The notes under the pieces were generated by a model. The model made no database searches. It was not told the DNA's origin and worked only from the letters and a program-made list of their open reading frames with translations. A stretch of 64,000 nucleotides of DNA from contig NZ_JAESDH010000017.1 in the NCBI RefSeq assembly GCF_019249295.1, forward strand, positions 1-64,000, in the 5' to 3' direction. Positions within the stretch are counted from its first letter, which is position 1. Each line of letters begins with the position of its first letter. Source of the stretch: Alteromonas antoniana. GTDB lineage: Bacteria; Pseudomonadota; Gammaproteobacteria; Enterobacterales; Alteromonadaceae. Below, one piece after another: positions 27,805-36,619 of this stretch. Made by a program: the position numbers and the translations under genes.

Positions 27805-30800
27805 TTAATCCCGCTCTGTTTCGGTTTTCCAGCTACCGCGCTGGATCCGTTCAAACTTACCATAGATGTTCCGGGCCAGACACGCAAAGTCAGAACCACA
27901 GTCCTCTTCTTTACCATCCTCATCCGTCTTGGTTACTGCTGACACGCACTCGGTTCCTAAGCAGACCACAGGCTCAACAATCTCTTCAATGAGAATTTTG
28001 GTTTCCGGTGCTATCCCGGTCTGCTTTAACTGGGCATACCGATCTTCTCCATCCAGCATATTATTCTGGTTGAGATCGTCTACCGCATTGCCATTAAACA
28101 TATTCACCAGATAAGCACGGCTGTTACCCGTGGGTGGGGCGCAAGCACTGGTACTGCTGCTGGCCGGCACATAGGTGGTAAAAAAGATTTTGTAGTCAAT
28201 TATCAGCGGCGAAGCCAGCACTTTTTCACCGTCTGTGGTCAGGTTCAAATACCAGCCTGCTTTATCCGCAAATTTTGCTGCCTCAAGACCACTTTGGGTG
28301 GGATCCGAGCTGCTTAAAAGATGGCCTGTTGCATCATACAAACTGCTTTCAGTAATACCGGTATTGAAGGTATAAAGTCCATTTTCATCAAGCTCAAACA
28401 CACCGGTGTCTTTAAGCATATAGAAGCGGTCGTTCACCACCGTATCCAGCGGTGAGGCTCGCCAGCCACTTCCGAGCGCGACGCCGTAGTAGATCTGATC
28501 GCCAAGCGCAACCTCTGTCACATCGGGACCATAAAAGAAGCGGCGGTTGTTTTCAGCAGTCGTGCCACCAAAGTCCGCCAGTCTTGCGCCTTTGATGAAG
28601 TCATTGCCGGATTTTCCGTTATAAATATCGAGACGGAACAGTTGGCCACCCAGATCTGCCACGTACATGTGATCAGCCAGGCCGTCATTGTCACGATCAA
28701 TCACGGAGATTCGACCAGGAATGCTGTAATTCATGTTACTTAAGTTAAGATCGGCGTCGGCGTTACTGGCATGCCAGAGCAATGCACCGGTATCGGCATC
28801 AAACATAAATACCGCGTTACCAGTGGCGTCCTCAGCCCTGACCGTTCTTCCGTCCTGCTCAGGATCGTAACCTCCGCCAACAATCATTACATTTTTCACG
28901 CTACCACCAATATTCACTTTGGTGATTGTCGGACGTGACCAGCTCTGCCCCAGCTTTTCAAGGCCTGCGCTGCCGCCCTCAATTTTGAATTTGAGAGCCG
29001 GAGAGGATTTCGCAGTCACATCAAACACATAGTAGTTTCGGCCGCCACGTCGCATTCCCAGATAAAGGTACATGCGCCCTGCGCTTTCCCGCAACACCAT
29101 ATCACCATCAAGCCCATAGATATGATTAAAGCTGGAGTTGTCTTTGTAGAAGTCGAGCACGTTGGGCAACAGCTCCCGCGGCATTACAGCAAAGTTTTCT
29201 TCGCCGGTATAGGCATCAATACTGTGAAGTACCCCGTGGTTTGTCGCCACAAAAATTGCCGAATCTGTGGCGCTGTAATTCACGATAACCGGCTGGGAGT
29301 GAATCGGGTCGCCCATTTGAAAGCGCACATCGGTAATGTCGCCATCGCCATCGACGTCCTTCACATCCACTCCGCGGGCCCACTTAAGCAGTGTTTCCCG
29401 AAGGACTTCCGGATCAGGTTCCGTCGCCAGCCCCATATCTTCCACCGAAATACTGGTGTTGTCCTCATGCAAACGGTTACCGGAACTGGCAATGCCGCCG
29501 GCGGAGTCAAATACATAAAAGTTCCGGCTTGCATTAAGTTGACTTGCGGCACCGCCTTCACGAACATCATTACCGTCTGACAAAACCGACCAGTAACTGT
29601 GAGACTCTTCTGCAAAGAAACCGGTCACACTGTCCACGGCGTTTAACCCGCGTTGATCTAATACCGTGTCACCATCAAGGCGATACTTTTTAAGATTTCC
29701 CGGCCAGATAGCCCCTTCTGCGGGCTTGAACAAGGCAAAATACAAATCGTCCCGGTGAGTCAGGCGGTTCAACTGGTTTACCGCTACCCCCGGTGACACG
29801 AACGTGGCGTTAATGTCTTTTACCGAACGCAGAATCGTCTGAAAGGCTGTTAGCAGTTCGGTACTATCTGACGCTTTGTAGAAACCACCGCCGCTTTGCA
29901 CCGCCAGTTGATTCAGGAAATTGTTGGCCGTAGTGTTTGCCGCGAAACCGATAGTGTGAGTAATTACCCGACGATCAATGACCGACGTATCCGACTTACT
30001 GATATTTTTCACCAGATCGAGGCCGCATTTTTCGCCTCCGCTGCCGGTGCAGCCTTTGCCGAGCAACGTTTCTATTTCATAAACACTGTGGTTATTATTG
30101 GCCTCGCCGTCTGACAGCAAGACAATGTGGTTATTGGTCTGGCATTGTAGATCCTGCACAGGTGACACGTACGTCGCGCCCGTAGGAATGTACTCGTTGA
30201 TACAGTCGCTGTCAGACAAATTGTCGTCAGTGCATCCCCATGGCCTTACCGCATCATCACCAAGATAAGATGAACGATGACTGACACGGGTATTTCGTCT
30301 TACGGTATTGGAAACGTTACTGTTGCCTCGCGATAGACCATAGTACACCGGCATGCCGCCATAATAGCTGGCTGCTTCGTACAGCGTATCGACGATGGGT
30401 GTCAGGCCGCTGGCACGAAGATCATCTACCTTACTGATTAAGTGTTCACGTACCGTAGAAGTTACCCCCGGCGTTGCGCTGCCGTTGAACTTCACCACCA
30501 GTCGAGGCGATGAAGACGGCCGCCCATTGTAAGAATATGCCCCTCGCTGCCCATAAAAATCGCTGAGTACAAAACCCATCGCATTCCCCGGTTGCCAGCC
30601 CGGACGATTGACAATTTCCTGGACGATGGATTTTAAATCAGGCGTTTGATAATCGCGGTTGCGATAAAAATCAGGCATATTCCAGTAAATATCGCTGGTC
30701 TTCGGCAGGTTTCTGACCATATACCGTTTATGAGGATGAAAATCGTCTGTATCGTCCTCTGCAATCCCCTGAATTCTCGCACCAGCACTATACCATCTGT

Positions 30801-31875
30801 CGCTATCGTAGGCGGTAAACTCCAGGTATGCTTCAGTAACTACTGCCGCTTGTGGAATATTGACGTTTTCGAAGCGCAGGCCAATGTAGTCGTTGTAATA
30901 GTCATAAAATGTTAGTTCGCTTCCGGTAGCATCGTAACCGTTCCCTTTTTCTTCAACATTATTTTTCGTTGAAGAGATCTGATAAATCGCCTCGCCGCCG
31001 ACACAGCCTGTCGCGGTAGACTCATCATAAGAAATAACCAGTTGCGGAGCGCCACCCGTACCGCGATCATATGATCGGGCATAACGTGCGCTGGCACTGT
31101 CTGCGCTGCTGGCTTCCAACAACAGGCTCAGATCCTGCCCGCCGCACCAGTCGCTTTGATCAACAATTTCCTGGATCACCGCAGAAATATCCGGACTGGC
31201 GATAACCTCATCGGAACCAGGGAAGTCGTTATCGGAAGACCAGTCTATTTCATTTAGCGTTCTTGACCGCGAGGAAATGTCATTACTGCCACCACTGAAA
31301 CTGCTGCTGTCACCACTTAACTCGCCCCGGATGATGATCGAAGTCGCTGGTAGATTCATCTGCGCTGAAGTAAAACGCAGGTATGCACTGGTGATTGTCG
31401 CGCCCTGAGGAATATTTAACTCTTGGAACCGAAGCCCGGTATGTACCGTGCTCGAACCGAAGCTGATCGCCAGCGTGTTGCTATTAACATTGACAGAGCC
31501 GTCAATTTCAAACGCATCATCTTCATTGTCAGAAACCGAAGTGACTATCTCCGGTCTGATCGGCTCATCGATATTCTTTATCGGGAATAATACCGGACCG
31601 CCATAATCAGAAAAACGCATTAATCCGGCGTTAATGTTAGTCGCCGACCCAAGCGCTTCTTTCAGCGCGTTTTGGACCCGCAGCATCCGCGACTGGTCTG
31701 TACCGTCAGTTGCCGTCATACTGCCAGAAGTATCCATGATAAACAGTACATTAGGATTGTAGGTAACTGCGGATGATGACGTCCCAAGATAGATATCTAA
31801 ATCATCACCGAATGCTGACCACCCAATACAGCTGAACATCAGCGTGGAAATAAACCATTTACTAAACCATTTCAT
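27805..31875 (-). CDS. pilY1: PilY1 type IV pilus tip adhesin with split vWA domain
   Basis: A 1356-residue secreted protein: signal peptide about 1-23; a von Willebrand A domain beginning NPNVLFIMDTSGSM (MIDAS DTSGS at 48-52); and a C-terminal PilC/PilY1 beta-propeller from about 855 to 1290. Two acidic loops, DVDGDGDITD (840-849) and DRDNDGLADH (1060-1069), look like calcium sites of the kind that control retraction in PilY1. The vWA domain is interrupted: strands 42-100 are separated from the rest (about 475-685) by two related modules of about 140 residues (143-285 and 331-464). Both run LRF..NIPQ, then DI/DLxxIVQEIV, then a final PxLVIxY/F, resembling DNRLRE-type extracellular modules. 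PilY1 sits at the pilus tip and in P. aeruginosa mediates adhesion and surface sensing. Confidence 0.92.
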   Translation of the reverse strand: MKWFSKWFISTLMFSCIGWSAFGDDLDIYLGTSSSAVTYNPNVLFIMDTSGSMTATDGTDQSRMLRVQNALKEALGSATNINAGLMRFSDYGGPVLFPIKNIDEPIRPEIVTSVSDNEDDAFEIDGSVNVNSNTLAISFGSSTVHTGLRFQELNIPQGATITSAYLRFTSAQMNLPATSIIIRGELSGDSSSFSGGSNDISSRSRTLNEIDWSSDNDFPGSDEVIASPDISAVIQEIVDQSDWCGGQDLSLLLEASSADSASARYARSYDRGTGGAPQLVISYDESTATGCVGGEAIYQISSTKNNVEEKGNGYDATGSELTFYDYYNDYIGLRFENVNIPQAAVVTEAYLEFTAYDSDRWYSAGARIQGIAEDDTDDFHPHKRYMVRNLPKTSDIYWNMPDFYRNRDYQTPDLKSIVQEIVNRPGWQPGNAMGFVLSDFYGQRGAYSYNGRPSSSPRLVVKFNGSATPGVTSTVREHLISKVDDLRASGLTPIVDTLYEAASYYGGMPVYYGLSRGNSNVSNTVRRNTRVSHRSSYLGDDAVRPWGCTDDNLSDSDCINEYIPTGATYVSPVQDLQCQTNNHIVLLSDGEANNNHSVYEIETLLGKGCTGSGGEKCGLDLVKNISKSDTSVIDRRVITHTIGFAANTTANNFLNQLAVQSGGGFYKASDSTELLTAFQTILRSVKDINATFVSPGVAVNQLNRLTHRDDLYFALFKPAEGAIWPGNLKKYRLDGDTVLDQRGLNAVDSVTGFFAEESHSYWSVLSDGNDVREGGAASQLNASRNFYVFDSAGGIASSGNRLHEDNTSISVEDMGLATEPDPEVLRETLLKWARGVDVKDVDGDGDITDVRFQMGDPIHSQPVIVNYSATDSAIFVATNHGVLHSIDAYTGEENFAVMPRELLPNVLDFYKDNSSFNHIYGLDGDMVLRESAGRMYLYLGMRRGGRNYYVFDVTAKSSPALKFKIEGGSAGLEKLGQSWSRPTITKVNIGGSVKNVMIVGGGYDPEQDGRTVRAEDATGNAVFMFDADTGALLWHASNADADLNLSNMNYSIPGRISVIDRDNDGLADHMYVADLGGQLFRLDIYNGKSGNDFIKGARLADFGGTTAENNRRFFYGPDVTEVALGDQIYYGVALGSGWRASPLDTVVNDRFYMLKDTGVFELDENGLYTFNTGITESSLYDATGHLLSSSDPTQSGLEAAKFADKAGWYLNLTTDGEKVLASPLIIDYKIFFTTYVPASSSTSACAPPTGNSRAYLVNMFNGNAVDDLNQNNMLDGEDRYAQLKQTGIAPETKILIEEIVEPVVCLGTECVSAVTKTDEDGKEEDCGSDFACLARNIYGKFERIQRGSWKTETERD

Positions 31876-31890
31876 TTTGGTGCCCTCATA

Positions 31891-32454
31891 TTACTGCGAG
31901 GCCGGCGCAATTACGGATGCAGATAAAGAATTTGCGACAATAGAAGAGCTGCCTTCCACTTTGCCGCAACCGCGGATGATAAAGACGTGACAGGTAACAT
32001 TACTTCCACCTATCACGTTACTGGAGCCTCGACATGCCTGCTCACGCACAAACGCAGTGCGCGACCAGCTTTGTGTCGAAGGCGTAGACTGATAATTACC
32101 ACCAGCGTTATGTTGGCTGCCGGTGGTTAACCCTGACGCTGTCATCTGGCGATTGGTCCAGTCAGCATCGTTGTTACAGCTAAGTTCAGCAACAGATAGA
32201 TCAAGGGTGTTCCCCTGCCTTGCTTCCGAGAGAGGATCCAGTTTGGTGTCGTCTGCCAGCAAGACTTCATCTTCAGACTCAAAAAATACCCCGGCGATAC
32301 CTGCCTCAGCGGCGTCAAATGCCATGCCACCCTGCTGCATAGCGACCGCCATTTTAGACTGTGACAAACTGCTGGAAACGGCGCTTACCCCCAGAATAGT
32401 CAGTGACAACAAAATTAACAGCGCCAGAACCATTACCAGTCCTTGCTCTCTCAT
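31891..32454 (-). CDS. pilX: Minor pilin PilX
   Basis: A 187-residue PilX-type prepilin: short leader MREQG|LVMVLALLILLSL with no Glu at +5, then the conserved FDAAEAGI after the helix. With PilV, PilW and PilY1 it forms the tip complex that primes type IV pilus assembly. It overlaps pilW by four bases (ATGA) and is 15 bases from pilY1. Confidence 0.92.
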   Translation of the reverse strand: MREQGLVMVLALLILLSLTILGVSAVSSSLSQSKMAVAMQQGGMAFDAAEAGIAGVFFESEDEVLLADDTKLDPLSEARQGNTLDLSVAELSCNNDADWTNRQMTASGLTTGSQHNAGGNYQSTPSTQSWSRTAFVREQACRGSSNVIGGSNVTCHVFIIRGCGKVEGSSSIVANSLSASVIAPASQ

Positions 32455-33296
32455 CGCGAACTCCTCACAAAATTCTTCACATTGCGTAACGCTACCGTCT
32501 TCGTGAAAACCTGATAATAGTGTTGCTTATCCAGGGTCTTCTTATTCTCGTTAAGAACCGCAAATTCCGGCGCAACCGTTTGTGTAACCTGATCATCATA
32601 GCTGCTGAGCAGCAGGCCAAAGCGGATAGCCACAACCTGCTGAAAGTTATCACGAAGCGCGGGTAGAGCTTCCGCTGTCACATAGGTGATTGGTTGCCCC
32701 AGCGAGGTTTCAGCCCGGTCGCTGACACCATATTGCAATTGAAAGCTGTTAACGTTGTCCAGCAACACCACCGAAGAACTGGTAGATGCTGAAGCCTTCA
32801 GGCCTCGCAATACCCTGCCGTCGTAGCCGGTACAGGTCAGTTGTTCGCCGGACACCTGAAAATGATTAACGACATGAAACTCGTCGCCGCCGTATCCGTG
32901 CTGATTTCCAGCGCAATCCTCAGTATCCAGCATGCTGATCACCACACTGTCATTGGCACCTGATGCACCCTGAATACTCCCCAGTTCAGCACTGGCAGCG
33001 AAGTCTCCGGGAAGCGCAATAGGACGGTTTTGCACCCAGGCTTCTTCAACTACCGTATCCACACTCTTATCGATTGACGCAGATAACGAGTCATAACGGC
33101 CTGCTTCAATAAGCTCTTTCGTCAGCCGAATGCTGATAAAGCGCCCGGACTCCTGGACTTCTGCTACCGCCTGATTGAGGTTATTTGTGACCTGGCTGCT
33201 GACTAGAACCTGAATAATAGCGCCGGTAATAATGGTTCCCAGCAACAGGGAGATCATTAACTCGACCAGAGAAAACCCATAATTACGGGTACTCAT
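32451..33296 (-). CDS. pilW: Minor pilin PilW
   Basis: A 281-residue PilW: leader MSTRNYG|FSLVELMISLLLG (Gly at -1, Glu at +5), then the typical ESGRFISIRLTKELIEAGR block and a Cys-rich middle (EDCAGNQHGYGGDEFHV). It overlaps pilV and pilX by four bases each, so the three pilin genes are translationally coupled. Confidence 0.93.
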   Translation of the reverse strand: MSTRNYGFSLVELMISLLLGTIITGAIIQVLVSSQVTNNLNQAVAEVQESGRFISIRLTKELIEAGRYDSLSASIDKSVDTVVEEAWVQNRPIALPGDFAASAELGSIQGASGANDSVVISMLDTEDCAGNQHGYGGDEFHVVNHFQVSGEQLTCTGYDGRVLRGLKASASTSSSVVLLDNVNSFQLQYGVSDRAETSLGQPITYVTAEALPALRDNFQQVVAIRFGLLLSSYDDQVTQTVAPEFAVLNENKKTLDKQHYYQVFTKTVALRNVKNFVRSSR

Positions 33297-33913
33297 AGCG
33301 TAATATCCTTGTACACACAGGCACTGCTGCTTCCGCTATCAGGATTACAACGAGCGTTTAGGGTATATTGCTGGTTGGCGGAATTGTTCACCGGCCACCG
33401 AACGGTAATCTGTATTCTGGAACCCGCGCTACAAACGTCAGCATCACCGCCATTATTGTCGTCGCAAGACACATTCAGCGTCATACTCGGATTCGTCTGC
33501 ACTGTGGCACAGGACAATGCCCAACCATCATAAGCGGCCATATCGACTTCACTGCATTCTCCGCCTTCACAGTTTGGCACACCACCTGGCCGGCTAAGGC
33601 AATAGCATTTATAAGGGTGCGATCCCGCACAACTCAATCCCGAAAAGTTGTAATTATCGGATGAAAAATACGCATCATTTGCAACAATTCCGTCGCCCTG
33701 AATGGCCGGCCGCGCTGCGGCACGCAAGCGTTCAGCAACCTGCTGCGCCACCAGTTCAGCCTGCGTCCGGCTGATAGCATCTTTATTAGCAAACGAACCG
33801 GTAAACTGGAGCGCTGCAACGCCGAGAAGTCCTACAGCAAGAATAAAAAGCGTGATAAGAATCTCAATCAGGCCAACGCCAGCCTGAGCCACGGGACTTG
33901 TGGCTGCGGGCAT
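33293..33913 (-). CDS. pilV: Minor pilin PilV
   Basis: A 206-residue PilV: the prepilin site is AQAG|VGLIEILITLFILAVG (Glu at +5), followed by LLGVAALQFTGSFANKDAISRTQA, and a Cys-rich C-terminal part. I choose ATG 33913 because AGGG lies five bases upstream and the leader length fits; an in-frame ATG at 33970 has no ribosome site. First gene of pilV-pilW-pilX-pilY1-pilE. Confidence 0.9.
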   Translation of the reverse strand: MPAATSPVAQAGVGLIEILITLFILAVGLLGVAALQFTGSFANKDAISRTQAELVAQQVAERLRAAARPAIQGDGIVANDAYFSSDNYNFSGLSCAGSHPYKCYCLSRPGGVPNCEGGECSEVDMAAYDGWALSCATVQTNPSMTLNVSCDDNNGGDADVCSAGSRIQITVRWPVNNSANQQYTLNARCNPDSGSSSACVYKDITL

Positions 33914-34672
33914 TGTCGCCCTGATAGATTTGAAATTCCGACTTTGAATCACTACCGCACCGTCAAACATTAACGAATTTACCTGTGTAACTATAGTAAA
34001 GCATCTTGACCAGACACAACGTATTAGATGTGATCATAACGTATAGCGTATGTGAAATATGGGATACCGCATTTGGAGCGTGACCTGGCAGAAGGGACTG
34101 TGACATGGACACAGGAGCTTGGAAGTGAGTGCAGGCATGCCAGGTGGCCGCAACGAAAGTCGCTCTTGCGAAATAATTCGCTCTGAAAACAACAACCTTG
34201 CCGTCATGAATGCTTCTCTGCAAAACGCCGGGCTGTCATCCAGCGGGTATTAGACCACTGCATGAACATGTGGGCGCAAAAGCAGAAAATAAACGCGCTG
34301 AGTAATCACACATTAGTGCGGATCGGCATGACTAAGCGCACGATATTAATTCCAAACGACGTGACATCGCTTGGCACTGCAGCATGTACCGTCCTCACGC
34401 GTTGTTTTCTGAATAGATATTCCGCATTGACGCTGCGTTAGATACCAAACGTTTTTAGCCGTAAACACCTGCGGCTAGTCAGGCTAATGCACGATGGGCA
34501 ACGCGCGTTGACTCGTTCGCGATATGGAATCTTGTATTCTTGCCACCAACTAACGCCAACGCTAAGCGGAATTTTACGATGTCCAACGCTTTTTATTTTT
34601 TCATTTTCAAGACAGGCAAAGCCCGCTGCGGCAGGTTTTCAACACCGCAAGCTGAAAGCAAAAGCGAAGTCG
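33914..34672. other. Long intergenic, ispH to pilV
   Basis: About 760 bases between the ispH stop and pilV, both on the minus strand. It holds the candidate pil promoter at 33990-34019. Frames at 33963-34223 and 34487-34842 have poor codon use or run into ispH, so none is called. The size suggests room for regulatory sites or a small RNA, but I can point to no specific structure. Confidence 0.35.
33990..34019 (-). promoter_or_regulatory. Candidate sigma-70 promoter of pilVWXY1E
   Basis: Minus strand: TTGTGT (34019-34014), 18-base spacer, TATAGT (33995-33990), about 75 bases before the pilV start. The -10 is good and the -35 weak. In pseudomonads this operon is controlled by AlgR; no AlgR box was identified here. 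Confidence 0.4.
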
Positions 34673-35617
34673 TTACCCTACCTGTTTTACCCGCAATTCT
34701 TTCGGCACAGCAAACTCGACGTTCTCTTTTCTGCCTTCTCTTTCCGTCGCTTTCACGGCACCGAGTGAAAGCAAATGGTCTACCACACCTTTCACCAGGA
34801 CTTCCGGAGCCGATGCCCCTGCCGTTACGCCAACGTGTTTAACGCCATCGAGCCAGGCGGGCTGAATGCAGTTAGCGTCGGCAATAAGGTATGCCGTCGC
34901 GCCAACCTTTTCGGCTAGTTCGCGTAAGCGATTTGAGTTAGAGCTGTTTTGTGCCCCCACTACCAGCAAAACTTCGCAATCGTCAGCCAGTTCTCGCACC
35001 GCGTCCTGACGGTTCTGAGTGGCGTAGCAAATATCATCTTTGCGTGGTCCCTGAATTGCCGGGAAACGCTCACGCAATGCATCTATCACATCAGCAGTGT
35101 CATCTACTGACAACGTGGTCTGGCTGCAGTAGTACAAGTGCTCAGGATCTTTCACGTTCAGCCTGCCCACATCTTCCTGAGACTCAACCAGATAGATCCC
35201 ACCTTCAGGATTATCATACTGGCCCATGGTACCTTCTACTTCAGGATGACCAGCGTGACCAATCAGGATGCACTCTGTGCCTGTTTTGCTGGCGCGGGTG
35301 ACTTCCATATGGACTTTTGTCACCAATGGACAGGTCGCGTCAAACACTTTCAGGCCACGGTCTGCGGCTTCATTACGCACAGCCTGAGAAACACCATGCG
35401 CAGAAAAAATGACAATTGAGTCATCCGGCACTTCGTTTAGTTCATCAACAAACAACGCGCCGCGCTCCTTCAGGCCATCGACGACAAATTTGTTGTGAAC
35501 CACTTCATGACGAACGTAAATAGGCGGTTCGAACATCTCCAGCGCCCGTTCAACGATAGTGATTGCGCGGTCAACACCCGCACAAAAGCCACGGGGATTG
35601 GCCAGATGAATTTGCAT
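34673..35617 (-). CDS. ispH: 4-hydroxy-3-methylbut-2-enyl diphosphate reductase
   Basis: IspH (LytB) is the last enzyme of the non-mevalonate isoprenoid pathway and makes IPP and DMAPP. Of 314 residues, the three iron-sulfur cysteines are C12 (NPRGFCAGV), C96 (ATCPLVTK) and C197 ([10 protein letters not shown]); the conserved E in [10 protein letters not shown] is also present. It lies nine bases after fkpB, in the conserved order ribF-ileS-lspA-fkpB-ispH, and, as in Pseudomonas, next to the pilVWXY1E operon. Confidence 0.97.
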   Translation of the reverse strand: MQIHLANPRGFCAGVDRAITIVERALEMFEPPIYVRHEVVHNKFVVDGLKERGALFVDELNEVPDDSIVIFSAHGVSQAVRNEAADRGLKVFDATCPLVTKVHMEVTRASKTGTECILIGHAGHPEVEGTMGQYDNPEGGIYLVESQEDVGRLNVKDPEHLYYCSQTTLSVDDTADVIDALRERFPAIQGPRKDDICYATQNRQDAVRELADDCEVLLVVGAQNSSNSNRLRELAEKVGATAYLIADANCIQPAWLDGVKHVGVTAGASAPEVLVKGVVDHLLSLGAVKATEREGRKENVEFAVPKELRVKQVG

Positions 35618-35626
35618 ATTATGCTC

Positions 35627-36085
35627 CTACGCGTCCGCCGTTCGCAGGCGAACATCAATAATTTCTACGTCGAAAATTACCGTTTGACCGGCTAACGGGT
35701 GATTGAAATCCACAGTAACAGAATCACCGGCTACGCTGCGAATAATTCCCGGCACTTCGGCACCACCCGGCTGAGTAAAAGCCAGGATCATACCCTCTTC
35801 AACCTTTAAATCACCATCGAACCGGCTACGATCCATATAGTGAACATTATTGGGGTTAGGCATGCCGAACGCGTCTTCCGGTGCCAGGGTAAATGCCTTT
35901 TTGTCGCCCTTACTCAGCCCCATCAGACAGGCTTCAAAATTCGGGGTAAGGCTGCCGTCACCAATCACCATTTTGGCAGGTTTGTTATTCACCCGGGTGC
36001 TGTCTGCGGCAGAACCGTCTTCCAGCTTCAGATCAAAATGCAAAATGACTTCACAATTCTCACCTACGCGTAATGCATCTGTCAT
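35627..36085 (-). CDS. fkpB: FKBP-type peptidyl-prolyl isomerase FkpB
   Basis: A 152-residue SlyD-like prolyl isomerase without the metal-binding tail (the SlpA/FkpB group; E. coli 149). It has an FKBP half (FDLKLEDGSAADST, GDGSLTPNFEACLMGL) and an insert-in-flap domain, ending VDFNHPLAGQTVIFDVEIIDV. Located between lspA (12-base gap) and ispH (9-base gap) as in E. coli. Confidence 0.94.
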   Translation of the reverse strand: MTDALRVGENCEVILHFDLKLEDGSAADSTRVNNKPAKMVIGDGSLTPNFEACLMGLSKGDKKAFTLAPEDAFGMPNPNNVHYMDRSRFDGDLKVEEGMILAFTQPGGAEVPGIIRSVAGDSVTVDFNHPLAGQTVIFDVEIIDVRLRTADA

Positions 36086-36097
36086 ATCAGCTCCCGT

Positions 36098-36619
36098 TTA
36101 CTTCTCGCCCGCAGCATTTTCGCCAGCGGTTTGTTTATTCTCACGATTTACAAACATATCGATAATCAACAATGCCGCGCCGATGAATATTGCACTGTCG
36201 GCAATATTAAATGCCGGCCAGGACACGTTGTTGATATGAAAATCGAGAAAGTCGATCACATAGCCATGCACCACGCGATCATAGACGTTACCCAGCGCCC
36301 CCCCCAGAATGAACGTAAACGCCACTGGCAGTAAACGCTGTTGCTTAGGTGACTGTTTCAGCCACCATAAAATCATTGCGCTGACGGCCACGGCTATCGC
36401 CGTGAAAAACCAGCGCTGCCACCCTCCGGCGGTATGCAGAAAGCTGAATGCCGCACCGTAATTGTGAACGTAAGTGAGGTTAAAAAACGGCAACACCTCA
36501 ATGGAATCATACAGCTTCATGCTGCCGGTAACAGCGTATTTCGACCACTGATCCAGTACAAAGACGATGGCGCTGATCCATAAGAAACGCAACCCGGTGT
36601 CGCTGAAAAGTTTACGCAT
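36098..36619 (-). CDS. lspA: Lipoprotein signal peptidase
   Basis: LspA removes signal peptides from prolipoproteins in the inner membrane. From ATG 36619 it has 173 residues with four hydrophobic helices, the DQWSKYAV box, and the two catalytic aspartates in GNVYDRV and FNIADSAI. The start overlaps the ileS stop by eight bases; the upstream in-frame ATG at 36649 lies inside ileS and is less likely. Confidence 0.95.
   Translation of the reverse strand: MRKLFSDTGLRFLWISAIVFVLDQWSKYAVTGSMKLYDSIEVLPFFNLTYVHNYGAAFSFLHTAGGWQRWFFTAIAVAVSAMILWWLKQSPKQQRLLPVAFTFILGGALGNVYDRVVHGYVIDFLDFHINNVSWPAFNIADSAIFIGAALLIIDMFVNRENKQTAGENAAGEK

Noticed and set aside
34487..34842. Overlapping plus-strand frames between pilV and ispH
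   Set aside because: They run into the ispH 3' end in antisense and have no ribosome site or family pattern.
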